Made by a program: the position numbers and the translations under genes
Source: Saprospiraceae bacterium
Lineage (GTDB): Bacteria > Bacteroidota > Bacteroidia > Chitinophagales > Saprospiraceae
Length of the DNA: 36,648 bases
Assembly: GCA_013361075.1 (NCBI GenBank)
Contig: JABWAJ010000002.1
Location: 1-36,648, forward strand
Direction: 5' to 3'
In this document: piece by piece, positions 16,695-24,304 of the stretch
Layout: the number at the start of each line of letters is the position of its first letter
How positions within the stretch are numbered: the first letter of the stretch is position 1
The notes under the pieces: model-generated
The model's input: only the letters and a program-made list of their open reading frames with translations
What the model was told of the DNA's origin: nothing
The model's database searches: none

Positions 16695-17119
16695 TTTACC
16701 CATTTTGTAATGTTTTGATGATCAGGATTAAAGACGATAATCCGCAAGTTGACTTTTGCTATAATCCGGCGAAAAAATTCCTGATTTTCGAGCTTATCAT
16801 AAGAAAGTTCAGGTATTGCAACAAAAAGAACCCGGTCAGGTTCTTGGGCATCCAACCCAATCTGATAATTCATAAATTGCCCAACTAAATTGTGGAGGTC
16901 ATAGATTAGAGAAGGTCCAAGTAAACTTTTGACTTCAACTGCAATTTTTTCCTTGTCTTTGTATGCAGCAATGAGTTTTTCTGCGCCCAAATCAACTTGC
17001 ATTCTCGAATCGAATAACTCCAGAACATCAGTCTTTATCTCATACGGATCATGAGTAATTCTCCATTCCTCTTTTTCAAGTGCGACCCGGACGGTATTAT
17101 GAAAAAAATCTTTTGCCAT
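16691..17119 (-). CDS. xisH: XisH-family PD-(D/E)XK nuclease-like protein
   Basis: This 142-residue protein matches XisH in full. It begins AKDFFHNTVRVALEKEEWRIT and carries a restriction-endonuclease-like core with D43 in QVDLGAEK and E62-x-K64 in VEVKSLLG. It continues with a LVGQFMNYQIGL helix and an ILFVAIPE-like strand (VLFVAIPELSYD). The D...ExK arrangement is that of PD-(D/E)XK nucleases and all three residues are present, so it could be active. It overlaps xisI and begins 35 nt after the clpS stop, with no promoter motif between, so it may ride on the peroxiredoxin-clpS transcript. In Anabaena it is required for DNA excision during heterocyst differentiation; its role in a Bacteroidota is unknown. 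Confidence 0.88.
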   Translation of the reverse strand: MAKDFFHNTVRVALEKEEWRITHDPYEIKTDVLELFDSRMQVDLGAEKLIAAYKDKEKIAVEVKSLLGPSLIYDLHNLVGQFMNYQIGLDAQEPDRVLFVAIPELSYDKLENQEFFRRIIAKVNLRIIVFNPDHQNITKWVK

Positions 17120-17154
17120 ACGCGCTACTTACCAACGATTTGAGGAATTTGATT

Positions 17155-17463
17155 CTAATCATCCCCGCCCTCAATAACTGCCGACAGGCCACGCTCAACC
17201 AGTGCATCTTTTTTCGGCCTCAACTCGCGTTTAGGCGCTGTTTTAACGGTTGCTTTTCCTTTGAAATGGATGAGCAGCGCTAATTGTTCAGCCTGGGTAT
17301 GTGCGTGATCGAGTACTTCAATGAAGCACTCGATCACCCATTCAAAGGTATTGACATCATCATTGTAAACGATGAGCTGGGCGATTTCTCCGGTTCCGGT
17401 TTCGTCCACTTCGTCTTCCACGAGGACTTCTTCCAATTCTTCGATAGCGTGATAGTGGATCAT
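17155..17463 (-). CDS. clpS: ClpS, ATP-dependent Clp protease adaptor
   Basis: ClpS delivers N-end-rule substrates to ClpAP-type proteases in the cytoplasm. The core VYNDDVNTFEWVIECFIEVL contains the family's YNDD-x-NTFEWV signature, followed by AEQLALLIHFKGKATVKT. The track ORF has 54 extra N-terminal residues that overlap the peroxiredoxin gene; the ATG at 17463 gives 102 residues beginning MIHYHAIEELEE, the normal size. It lies 34 nt after the peroxiredoxin stop and 35 nt before xisH, all on one strand, so a four-gene transcript is plausible. Confidence 0.92.
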   Translation of the reverse strand: MIHYHAIEELEEVLVEDEVDETGTGEIAQLIVYNDDVNTFEWVIECFIEVLDHAHTQAEQLALLIHFKGKATVKTAPKRELRPKKDALVERGLSAVIEGGDD

Positions 17464-17497
17464 AGTTGTTGAATCTTTGCCTGCTGAAAATCCTCCC

Positions 17498-17968
17498 TTA
17501 ATTAAGTTTTGAAAGGGTTTCCTGCATGGCCTCAAAATTAGGCAAATCGCCGGCAGATTCCAACACTTCCGCATAACGAATAGCGCCTTCTTTGTCAATA
17601 ATAAAAGCTGAGCGCTTCGATACACCTTTCATCCCGAAAGCAAACTCTTCATACAAAGATCCATAAGCTTTGGATACTTCTTTGTTAAAGTCGGAAAGAA
17701 GGGGGAAATTCAGATTTTGATCGGTTTTGAACCGGTCAAGGGTATACAAAGAATCTACTGAAATGCCCAGCACTTGTGCATTCAGACGTTCATAGACATT
17801 CATGTTGTCGCGCATGGAACACAATTCAGCAGTACAAACGCGGGTGAAAGCCATCGGAAAAAAAATCAACACCACGTTTTTGCCCCGGAAATTTTCCAGC
17901 GCTACCAATTCTTTATTGGTGTTGTAAAGGGAGAATACAGGGGCTTTATCGCCTGTTTTTACGGACAT
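17498..17968 (-). CDS. Peroxiredoxin, PrxQ/BCP-like
   Basis: This is a thiol peroxidase of 156 residues when started at the ATG at 17968 (SVKTGDKAPVFSLYN). The active site PMAFTRVC fits PxxxTxxC with the peroxidatic Cys at C45. A second Cys at C50, five residues on, is the resolving position of PrxQ/BCP alpha-2 enzymes. The conserved Arg lies in KRSAFIIDKEG. It reduces hydroperoxides using thioredoxin or a similar donor. The extra 22 residues of the track ORF are poor in family similarity. It is first in a run followed by clpS, xisH and xisI. Confidence 0.92.
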   Translation of the reverse strand: MSVKTGDKAPVFSLYNTNKELVALENFRGKNVVLIFFPMAFTRVCTAELCSMRDNMNVYERLNAQVLGISVDSLYTLDRFKTDQNLNFPLLSDFNKEVSKAYGSLYEEFAFGMKGVSKRSAFIIDKEGAIRYAEVLESAGDLPNFEAMQETLSKLN

Positions 17969-18060
17969 TGTTGCTTGTTTTAACGTTAGGTGTAATCTTG
18001 TAGCAATGCTTCTGGCTGGCGGCCTATTGTTCATGAAAGCCTGTCAGCACAAAAAGTACC

Positions 18061-18068
18061 CAAAGCTA
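18061..18068 (-). promoter_or_regulatory. -7 box TAGCTTTG upstream of the peroxiredoxin gene
   Basis: TAGCTTTG on the minus strand matches TAnnTTTG and would give a leader of about 85 nt. No -33 partner is seen, so confidence is limited. Confidence 0.3.
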
Positions 18069-18090
18069 AACTTCTGATTAAAATAATGGT

Positions 18091-19371
18091 TCATTCTTTC
18101 AATAATTTCAACACCGCCTCTTTTTCAGGTATCAGAATCCCTGCTGATTCCAGCCATTCTATATCAGACAAAACGTATTCGTTGAATTGCCATTTCCGGA
18201 ATATTTTTTTGTCGGCATAGCGGAGGTAAACGGGTTCGGCTTCTTTGAAACGCCCTGTCAGCAGCCAGTAATGGGCGAGATTTTTGTTGAGTGCCGTACT
18301 TTCCGGGTATTTCCCCAGGCCCTCATACAGCACTTTCCGGGCAACTTCGTTTTGTTTGGACAACAGCAGGAACCATGATGCCCAATAGAAATTTTCTTCT
18401 TCCGTTTCCGCCAAACTCAACAGTTCCTGGTATTTTTGGGCCAGCCCTTTGTAGTCTTTTATGGCATTTAAGCCGTTGATTTCGGCTTCGATGGCACGCG
18501 CACGGGCTTTGGCATTGCTTTTGTCGGCATATCCCGACTCGTTCAGGCATTGTTGCCGGACGCTTTGAAGCCGATAGTTTTTTTCAGAAGGCGACAAACC
18601 TTTCCAAACCGAAGGCCGGTATTCGCCCGCAATGCGATCGCGGGTACAATGGCAAACGTTTTCGGCAGCCTCATCCTTTCGCACAAATTCAGCCATGCAA
18701 TCCTGAAAAACTTCTTCTTTGCCTCCGGATGCCCATTCATCTATATATTCACGGGTTTCTACAATCGCGGCTGCCTCAAAATTGACAAAAGCGCCTTCTG
18801 TAAGTGCTGAATTGTTGAAACACAGATAAAGGGTGCCACTTTTTACAGCGTCTATGCGAATGGCACCATCTTTCCCGTTTTGTACCGAGCCTTCCTCGTA
18901 GTAGCGTTTCGGGCGATCGTAGGTCCAGGCGGCCCCCATGTATTTGGTTTCAAAAAACTGATTGCGTCCTTCCAGATCGGTCAGCCATACATCGCACACT
19001 GCTACCCCTGAAGGTTTTACAATTTGCCCAACCACACTTGCTGCCATGCCCACAACACTCGATTTGAGCAAACCTTTGCCCACAAATTGCACCAATTGAC
19101 CGGCCAGCTGGATTTTATCGCGCGCACCCGAACTTCGTTCGTTTTCGGCAGTTGTAAAAACATAATACCATTCTACCGTATTAGGAGGGAGGTCTATCCT
19201 GACCGCGTGCCGGGGTTTTCCGCCAAGGCTCATGCTGCTGTTGAGGTAAAAGGTATGCTCATTGTGCAAAGGCACAACTTTTTGTACGGTGCGGTATTGT
19301 TGTGCAAAAACCGGGATCGCGTTGAAACACAGCGACAGGAACACGACTGGGAGTATGGATGAAAACTTCAT
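18091..19371 (-). CDS. Exported protein with C-terminal TPR-like helices
   Basis: This 426-residue protein has a signal peptide (MKFSSILPVVFLSLCFNAIPVFAQ). The N-terminal half looks like beta-structure with one hydrophobic glycine-rich stretch (KSSVVGMAASVVGQIV). A central Cys-containing region (FQDCMAEF, then NVCHCTRDR and QQCLNESGY) could bind metal or form disulfides in the periplasm. The C-terminal 130 residues are helix pairs with TPR-like spacing (EVARKVLYEGLGKYPESTAL, RFKEAEPVYLRYADK). I do not recognise the whole family. It is divergent from the EamA transporter gene, and both have -7 boxes in the 80-nt gap. Confidence 0.75.
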   Translation of the reverse strand: MKFSSILPVVFLSLCFNAIPVFAQQYRTVQKVVPLHNEHTFYLNSSMSLGGKPRHAVRIDLPPNTVEWYYVFTTAENERSSGARDKIQLAGQLVQFVGKGLLKSSVVGMAASVVGQIVKPSGVAVCDVWLTDLEGRNQFFETKYMGAAWTYDRPKRYYEEGSVQNGKDGAIRIDAVKSGTLYLCFNNSALTEGAFVNFEAAAIVETREYIDEWASGGKEEVFQDCMAEFVRKDEAAENVCHCTRDRIAGEYRPSVWKGLSPSEKNYRLQSVRQQCLNESGYADKSNAKARARAIEAEINGLNAIKDYKGLAQKYQELLSLAETEEENFYWASWFLLLSKQNEVARKVLYEGLGKYPESTALNKNLAHYWLLTGRFKEAEPVYLRYADKKIFRKWQFNEYVLSDIEWLESAGILIPEKEAVLKLLKE

Positions 19372-19408
19372 ATATCAGATATTATACCGCAATTTAGGAC
19401 GGGCCGCT

Positions 19409-19416
19409 CAAAATTA
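19409..19416 (-). promoter_or_regulatory. -7 box TAATTTTG for the exported TPR-like gene
   Basis: TAATTTTG on the minus strand, 38 nt before the start codon at 19371. It forms a divergent pair with the plus-strand box at 19431-19438. Confidence 0.45.
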
Positions 19417-19430
19417 AGAAAGCCTGTTAT

Positions 19431-19438
19431 TAATTTTG
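19431..19438 (+). promoter_or_regulatory. -7 box TAATTTTG for the EamA-rdgB operon
   Basis: TAATTTTG on the plus strand, 13 nt before the ATG at 19452, implying a very short leader. The spacing to the opposite box means the two promoters share one 80-nt region. Confidence 0.45.
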
Positions 19439-19451
19439 TTCTTTTACAGGC

Positions 19452-20360
19452 ATGAACGCTTTAAGAAACGCCTATATCGAATTGCACATTGCTGTATTGC
19501 TTTTTGGCTTTACGGCCATTCTCGGCGACCTGATCCAGCTGCCTGCGCTGGCGCTTGTCTGGTGGCGCGTACTTTTTACCACCCTTAGCTTACTGCCGCT
19601 GGCACAAATCCGCTACATCCGCAACGAGCTTCCCCGAAAAACTCTGCTGGCCTACGCCGGCGTTGGTGCGCTCGTAGGTTTGCATTGGATTGCATTTTAT
19701 GGTGCCATCAAGCTGTCCAACGCTTCCATCGCCCTGGTATGTATGGCCACGACTTCATTTTTTACAGCCATTGTAGAGCCTTTGTTCATGCGGCAGCGAC
19801 TCAAAGGATATGAACTGTCACTGGGAGCGTTGATCGTGCCGGGCATGGTTCTTATTGTTGATGGTGTTCGAATTCCAGTCCTGTCGGGCCTGGTCGCAGG
19901 ACTTGCTGCTGCCTTTCTGGCTGCATTGTTTGCCACACTGAATAAAAAGATCGTTGGCCGTACGGATGAAAAAAGTGTCACTTTTGTGGAAATGGGCAGC
20001 GCATGGATGTTTTTGAGTGTAGCAGGCCTGGTAGTTGTGGCATCCGGGAACGGCAAGGATTTTGCTTTTTGGCCGCCAACCCTGCGCGACTGGTTTTACC
20101 TGCTCGTGCTGGCACTGGTGTGTACCACACTGGCTTATGTTTTGGCGTTGCGCGCGCTGAGGCATTTGTCGGCATTTACTTCCAACTTAGCCATCAATCT
20201 GGAACCAGTTTACGGCATCGCGCTGGCCTGGCTCATTTTAAAAGAAAACAAAGACTTAGACAGTAATTTTTACTGGGGTGGGGCAATTATCCTGTTGATG
20301 ATCTTTGTACATCCCCTGCTGCGTCGTTATTTTGAAGCCGGTAAAATAGCTCAATCATGA
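19452..20360 (+). CDS. DMT-superfamily EamA transporter
   Basis: This is an integral inner-membrane protein of 302 residues with about ten hydrophobic segments, in the two EamA repeats of five helices. The first repeat includes LVWWRVLFTTLSLLPL and LVGLHWIAFYGAIKLS; the second includes LALVCTTLAYVLALRAL and the typical LEPVYGIALAWLIL near the end. The family exports or imports small metabolites; the substrate is not predictable. The stop overlaps the rdgB start as ATGA, so the two are translationally coupled. Confidence 0.92.
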   Translation: MNALRNAYIELHIAVLLFGFTAILGDLIQLPALALVWWRVLFTTLSLLPLAQIRYIRNELPRKTLLAYAGVGALVGLHWIAFYGAIKLSNASIALVCMATTSFFTAIVEPLFMRQRLKGYELSLGALIVPGMVLIVDGVRIPVLSGLVAGLAAAFLAALFATLNKKIVGRTDEKSVTFVEMGSAWMFLSVAGLVVVASGNGKDFAFWPPTLRDWFYLLVLALVCTTLAYVLALRALRHLSAFTSNLAINLEPVYGIALAWLILKENKDLDSNFYWGGAIILLMIFVHPLLRRYFEAGKIAQS

Positions 20361-20935
20361 ATCCAATTGTTATTGCCACCAACAACCCTAATAAAATCAG
20401 GGAAATACACGCCATTCTGGATGGTGCTTTTGAAGTCAAAGGACTGCGGGATATTGGATGCACGGAAGAATTGCCGGAGACAACCGGAACCATTCCGGGC
20501 AATGCCGTGCAGAAAGCGCAATACGTATTTGACCATTACGGAGTAGATTGTTTTGCAGAAGATACCGGGCTGGAAATAGATGCGTTAAACGGCGAACCTG
20601 GTGTAGATACGGCCCACTATGCAGGGCCTGAACGCGATCCGATAGCCAATATGGACCTTGTGCTTCGCCAGTTAGATGGCCGTGATGACCGCAGTGCCCG
20701 TTTCAGGACGGTAATTGCCTTGATTATGGGCGGAGAACTTCATCTGTTTGAAGGGGTAGCAGAAGGCCGCATTGCTTACGAACGCACCGGGCAGGGAGGC
20801 TTCGGATACGATCCTGTTTTTATTCCGGAGGGATATGACCAGTCATTCGCTGTATTGCCTTCAATTGTAAAACAAACCATCAGCCATCGCGCCAAAGCAG
20901 TGGAAAAATTGAAGACCTTTTTAATGAAGAGGTGA
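20357..20935 (+). CDS. rdgB: Non-canonical purine NTP pyrophosphatase, RdgB/HAM1
   Basis: The enzyme hydrolyses dITP, XTP and related faulty nucleotides to keep them out of DNA. It is 192 residues, normal for the family. The motifs are IATNNPNKIREIH at the start, CFAEDTGLEIDALNGEPG with the catalytic acidic residues, GGFGYDPVFIPEG, and the C-terminal SHRAKAVEKL. The start ATG overlaps the transporter stop. The DUF4340 gene follows 24 nt after its stop on the same strand. Confidence 0.95.
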   Translation: MNPIVIATNNPNKIREIHAILDGAFEVKGLRDIGCTEELPETTGTIPGNAVQKAQYVFDHYGVDCFAEDTGLEIDALNGEPGVDTAHYAGPERDPIANMDLVLRQLDGRDDRSARFRTVIALIMGGELHLFEGVAEGRIAYERTGQGGFGYDPVFIPEGYDQSFAVLPSIVKQTISHRAKAVEKLKTFLMKR

Positions 20936-20959
20936 ACTGAAGTTTAAAACAAGCAGGAT

Positions 20960-21889
20960 ATGAGCCGCAAAACACTAATTTTTCTGCTCCTCACGGCAGG
21001 AGTGCTCTATGGCGTGTCGCGGCTGTTATGGCCGGGCAAAAGGAGCAACCTGTTCACTACTGAATTGATTCAGGTGGATACTGCTTTGCTTGACCAGTTG
21101 ATTCTTTACAGTGGCGACCACGCGTTTTCACTTAAGCGCGAACAGGAAGGCTGGATCGCTTCCAAAGGCACACTGCACCTGCCCGCAGTACAGGCTGCCG
21201 TTAATGAGTTATTGGCCGGGCTTTCCGGCTCGATCCAGGCACACGGCGTAGTTACTCAAAACCCTGAAGAATGGCGCAAATACGGCGTAGAAGAAGCCGG
21301 GGGTGTGCGGGTACAGTTGTTCAGGTCAAAAGCCAGGAAGGAGGATTTTATCCTTGGCGGACAGCCGGGAGGGCCTACCTATTTGCGCTTCAGCGGGCAA
21401 CGTGGCGTTTACGAAGTGGAACCACTCCCCCTCAACCTGATTGGAATGGATTTTTCAGCTTATCGCAACCCTGTTTTGTTGGAAATAGCTGAAAACGAGA
21501 AAGTTGTAGGGTTTGAGTGGCGTTTCCCGGATACAACCTACGCTTTCACAAAAATTGAGAACAATTGGGTTTGCAATGGTACCACCCTGGATTCTTCCAA
21601 AGTAACCCGTTATCTGAGTGGATTGCGAAACCTCACAAGCCGGACTTTTGCCGATGATTTTGACGAAGTGGAGGCCAGCCGCTATGCTTTCTGCTCCCTG
21701 CACCTCGCCAGCAACCAGAGAGAAGAACCTTATACCATTGAATGCTTTCGGGATTCTTTGCGCAAGCCAGTTTATTTTTTCAGGTCCGGTATGCAGGACG
21801 AGGTCTTTTTCGCAGAAGACTCAACAGGCTTGTACCGCCGGTTGTTTAAAAACCTGACAGATTTCATCACCGAAACTTCACGCCAATAA
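20960..21889 (+). CDS. DUF4340-domain membrane-anchored protein
   Basis: This 309-residue protein has one N-terminal hydrophobic segment (RKTLIFLLLTAGVLYGVSRLL) and a large exposed part. The exposed part has the DUF4340 style of repeated strands (LILYSGDHAFSLKREQEGWI, DFILGGQPGGPTYLRF). In many bacteria DUF4340 genes sit with GldF/GldG-like ABC transporter genes; none is present here, so this copy is an orphan. A two-TM protein starts 1 nt after its stop and is very likely its partner. Confidence 0.8.
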   Translation: MSRKTLIFLLLTAGVLYGVSRLLWPGKRSNLFTTELIQVDTALLDQLILYSGDHAFSLKREQEGWIASKGTLHLPAVQAAVNELLAGLSGSIQAHGVVTQNPEEWRKYGVEEAGGVRVQLFRSKARKEDFILGGQPGGPTYLRFSGQRGVYEVEPLPLNLIGMDFSAYRNPVLLEIAENEKVVGFEWRFPDTTYAFTKIENNWVCNGTTLDSSKVTRYLSGLRNLTSRTFADDFDEVEASRYAFCSLHLASNQREEPYTIECFRDSLRKPVYFFRSGMQDEVFFAEDSTGLYRRLFKNLTDFITETSRQ

Positions 21890-21890
21890 T

Positions 21891-22397
21891 ATGGACGTTG
21901 CACTGCACACTTTTCAGCCACAACACACAGAAAATCAACTCGGTTTATGGCTCGGGCTCCTTGCCGGCGCCCTCGCTCTGGCTGGTATGCTCTACCTGCT
22001 GAGAACCAAAACCGGCGACCAGAACCGGCGCTTGTTGGGCGCTATGCTCTTGTTTTTTGTGTGTACCATCTCTGCCGGAACTGCTTTTTTCAGTTGGTTG
22101 ACCATGAGGAAAATCGGACCAGTGAACCTGTACGCAGATGCCATAACAACCCCATACGGCAAATTATCTTTCGATAAAATCCGCAGCATTTACATTAAAG
22201 AAGAAAGAGAAAAATCCCTGCTGAAGCCGGAAGGCAGCAGTGAAAGCATTCGCCTCCTGGTGCTTGAATCCAGGGAGGGCAAAGTACATGTCTTATCCGA
22301 TAAAAATTACAACATCCAGGCAATTCTTGGATCCTTGAAAGAAACCATAGATGCCTCGAAAGGTAAATCTTCTTCGGGTAAGGGAGAAAGTCAGTAA
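21891..22397 (+). CDS. Two-TM protein with PH-like cytoplasmic tail
   Basis: This 168-residue protein has two hydrophobic helices (LWLGLLAGALALAGMLYLL and AMLLFFVCTISAGTAFFSWL). A tail of about 85 residues follows whose strand pattern (VNLYADAITTPYGKLSFDKI, then LLVLESREGKVHVLS) suggests a small bacterial PH-like or similar beta domain. It ends in a Ser/Gly/Lys-rich tail. It is separated from the DUF4340 gene by one base and is last in the EamA-rdgB-DUF4340 operon. The family is not recognised. Confidence 0.7.
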   Translation: MDVALHTFQPQHTENQLGLWLGLLAGALALAGMLYLLRTKTGDQNRRLLGAMLLFFVCTISAGTAFFSWLTMRKIGPVNLYADAITTPYGKLSFDKIRSIYIKEEREKSLLKPEGSSESIRLLVLESREGKVHVLSDKNYNIQAILGSLKETIDASKGKSSSGKGESQ

Positions 22398-22419
22398 TCA
22401 ATAGGGCTGAAAAAAGGAT

Positions 22420-22776
22420 TTATTCTACTGCGATCGTTTTGCGGATGACACCCGTGAAGGAACGCAGTTCTACCTCAAATGTTCCTGTGCCGTATTGGCT
22501 CAGATCCAGTTCGTAGATGGTGTTGACAGGAAGATCAAACACGTCATCTTTAAGTAGCACGGTGCCTTGATTGTTTTTGAGGATGATTTCACTCAAATTC
22601 ATTCTAAGGTCTTCAAAATCAATGTAGTAAATTTTTTCGTCGCCCCCGGTGTACAAAGATTGGTCTTCGGTGACGCCTTTCGGAGTCAGGTTTTCGACGG
22701 AAGCTTGTTGTGAGAAGGCAGATGTAGCAGAACAAAAAAAGGCAATCAGAATCGAAAAGTAAATTTTACGCTGCAT
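22420..22776 (-). CDS. Small secreted protein resembling a lone T9SS C-terminal-type domain
   Basis: The product has 118 residues: a signal peptide (MQRKIYFSILIAFFCSATSAFSQ), a short linker, then about 70 residues of beta-strands. The ending YELDLSQYGTGTFEVELRS plus GVIRKTIAVE has the pattern of Bacteroidota type A sorting domains (L-x3-G-x-Y/F-x-V...K-x-x-V-x). In those, the domain is normally the tail of a large secreted protein; here it follows the signal peptide directly. It could be a DUF3244-like protein instead. It converges with the two-TM protein gene; the function is unknown. Confidence 0.7.
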   Translation of the reverse strand: MQRKIYFSILIAFFCSATSAFSQQASVENLTPKGVTEDQSLYTGGDEKIYYIDFEDLRMNLSEIILKNNQGTVLLKDDVFDLPVNTIYELDLSQYGTGTFEVELRSFTGVIRKTIAVE

Positions 22777-22815
22777 TTCAGTGAAGTTTAGATATGTTGT
22801 AGGATTTTACGCGTG

Positions 22816-22823
22816 CAAAGTTA
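22816..22823 (-). promoter_or_regulatory. -7 box TAACTTTG for the small secreted protein
   Basis: TAACTTTG on the minus strand matches TAnnTTTG, 40 nt before the ATG at 22776. Confidence 0.4.
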
Positions 22824-22905
22824 AAATAAAATAACTTCCACAGTTTGATTTTTATTTTGCGGCGTGTTAATGTCATGCAATGTACATTTTGGGGTGGTAT
22901 TCGTT

Positions 22906-22945
22906 GAGCTGCCGGCTGGCTTCGACTCCGCTCAGCCAGCAGCTC
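22906..22945. repeat. Hairpin repeat around CTTCGACTCCGCTCAGCC
   Basis: GAGCTGCCGGCTG (22906-22918) pairs with CAGCCAGCAGCTC (22933-22945), one mismatch, around a 14-nt loop. The word GCTTCGACTCCGCTCAGCC is one I associate with dispersed intergenic repeats. It lies just after the stop of the exported CFFC protein and may end its transcript. Confidence 0.55.
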
Positions 22946-22970
22946 AGCCAGCAACAAGTTGCCAATCCCG

Positions 22971-23426
22971 CTATTCCCCAATAATCTCCGCATCCAGCAG
23001 GATAAAATTCATCTTGTAAGGGTCGCTGTCGTTGAGTTTCAGTTTGCCCCTGACGGTAATGATCTGGTCATTGAGCAGGCGGCGCGGTTTATTGGCCAAT
23101 TCCACTTCTGCAATGGTTTCCGGGCCGGATGCTGCGCAAAAAAAACAGGCTTTGGAAGGAAAGCGCGACAAGATTACATTCAGGCGGATGTAGGCATCGA
23201 GGATGATGACATGGCCGCGCAGGGTAATTTCCTGACCTTCCATCATTTTCATGCCTTTATCAAACTTAGGTTTTTGCCAGGAGATGCCCTGTTCTTCAAG
23301 GAAAACTTCCTCAAAAGGAACGCCCTCAAACAAGTTCCAGCCCTGCATGCCGCCCATACCGCGTTGTGCGCTCAACGATCCTGAGAAGAAAGTGAGCAAA
23401 GCCGCAGTCAAAATTCCGTATTTCAT
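22971..23426 (-). CDS. Exported OB-fold-like protein with CFFC motif
   Basis: The track ORF opens with TTG; the ATG at 23426 gives 151 residues with a clear signal peptide (MKYGILTAALLTFFSGSLSAQ). The mature part has alternating strands: EGQEITLRGHVIILDAYI, a central SKACFFCAASGPETIAEV, and NDQIITVRGKLKLNDSD. These suggest a small OB-fold-like domain with a CxxC pair that could bind metal or act in redox. It is a likely periplasmic protein of unknown role. A one-mismatch -7 box (CAACTTTG, 23458-23465) lies upstream. Confidence 0.7.
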   Translation of the reverse strand: MKYGILTAALLTFFSGSLSAQRGMGGMQGWNLFEGVPFEEVFLEEQGISWQKPKFDKGMKMMEGQEITLRGHVIILDAYIRLNVILSRFPSKACFFCAASGPETIAEVELANKPRRLLNDQIITVRGKLKLNDSDPYKMNFILLDAEIIGE

Positions 23427-23498
23427 AGCGTTTTTTATGTTTTGCAATAGAAACGCGCAAAGTTGAAAAAAAGCTTAGAAGTCACTGTACTATTTAGA

Positions 23499-24152
23499 TC
23501 AAACCCGCTCCTTTGCCAGAATTTGCTCCAATGGTGCATCCCGTTCGTTGAGGTAAATAGGCCGATGAAAATGATCAAGTTTTTGAAGCAGGTAGAACAA
23601 CTGTTGCTTTTCCAAATCCGTGAGGTTGCCGCTGACTAATTTTGCGATGGTACGAAGTTCATCGAAAACACCGTACAGCACCTCCTGCCCTTTTTCTGTA
23701 ATAGAAATTATTTTACTGCGCCGGTCAGAAGGATGTTCTGTTTGAACAATCAATCCGGCATTCAGCAGCCGCTTGATGACTTCCATGCCGGAAGTTTTCT
23801 CGTGGATGTTTTCTTCGATTAACTCAGTTTTACTTAAAAAGCCTTTCTCAGCTAACGCAGCGAGGTAACTAAAGTCGTCAGGCGTAGTCAGGGGCGTTTT
23901 TTCAAACGCCTTTTTAAGGTAAATCCTGGCGTAGCGATGCATAAAACCGACCAGCTTGCTAATGCCTACCTCCAGTGTCTCGTCTGTTTGATTCCAGGAG
24001 CGCTTGTCCGCTTCCTTTGTTTTATTGGCGGAGGACAACTTCATGCTGAGCCATGCAGAAAAATGCTCCAGCGTCAGTTGTTCCGGATTCAAATGATGCT
24101 GCTCGAATTCTTCAGACACATTCATCAGTTGCCGATAAAAATTGTAGTGCAT
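23499..24152 (-). CDS. MarR-family transcriptional regulator
   Basis: The product is a winged-helix dimeric repressor. The track start is TTG and overlaps a -7 box; the ATG at 24152 (MHYNFYRQLM) gives 217 residues and fits the promoter. The wHTH spans roughly residues 115-180, with a recognition-helix region (LIEENIHEKTSGMEVIKRLL) and the wing HPSDRRSKIISITEKGQEVL, which matches the MarR D-x-R-x3-I-x-L-T-x-x-G pattern. An N-terminal extension of about 60 residues and the C-terminal helices would form the dimer. It is divergent from the exporter genes across 152 nt and almost certainly regulates them and itself. Confidence 0.9.
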   Translation of the reverse strand: MHYNFYRQLMNVSEEFEQHHLNPEQLTLEHFSAWLSMKLSSANKTKEADKRSWNQTDETLEVGISKLVGFMHRYARIYLKKAFEKTPLTTPDDFSYLAALAEKGFLSKTELIEENIHEKTSGMEVIKRLLNAGLIVQTEHPSDRRSKIISITEKGQEVLYGVFDELRTIAKLVSGNLTDLEKQQLFYLLQKLDHFHRPIYLNERDAPLEQILAKERV

Positions 24153-24170
24153 GAGGCAATTTATTTTCAA

Positions 24171-24178
24171 CAAAGATA
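24171..24178 (-). promoter_or_regulatory. -7 box TATCTTTG for the MarR gene
   Basis: TATCTTTG on the minus strand matches TAnnTTTG, 19 nt before the ATG at 24152. It rules out the TTG start at 24173, which lies inside it. Confidence 0.5.
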
Positions 24179-24208
24179 AGACGATTAAAAGAACGAAAAC
24201 AGACTTTT

Positions 24209-24243
24209 AACTATTTTTTAGTATAAAAAAGTACTAAATAGTT
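24209..24243. promoter_or_regulatory. Candidate MarR operator (dyad)
   Basis: TTTAGTA (24217-24223) and TACTAAA (24232-24238) form an exact dyad with an 8-nt spacer. Outer arms AACTAT (24209-24214) and ATAGTT (24238-24243) also pair. The right edge overlaps the -33 TTTG of the exporter promoter, so a bound dimer would block it, and it is close enough to affect the divergent regulator promoter. Confidence 0.5.
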
Positions 24244-24273
24244 TGTTTTTAAAACAATCTCGTCTTATTTTTG
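24242..24273 (+). promoter_or_regulatory. Exporter promoter, -33 TTTG / -7 TATTTTTG
   Basis: TTTG at 24242-24245, a 20-nt spacer, then TATTTTTG at 24266-24273: both elements match the Bacteroidota consensus. It predicts a leader of about 25 nt before the ATG at 24305. Confidence 0.65.
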
Positions 24274-24304
24274 TCTCGTTGATTTGAAAACATACTAAAA
24301 GGCA

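Noticed and set aside
16350-17119. XisHI as part of an fdxN-like excision element
   Set aside because: No recombinase, element ends or interrupted gene is visible around it.
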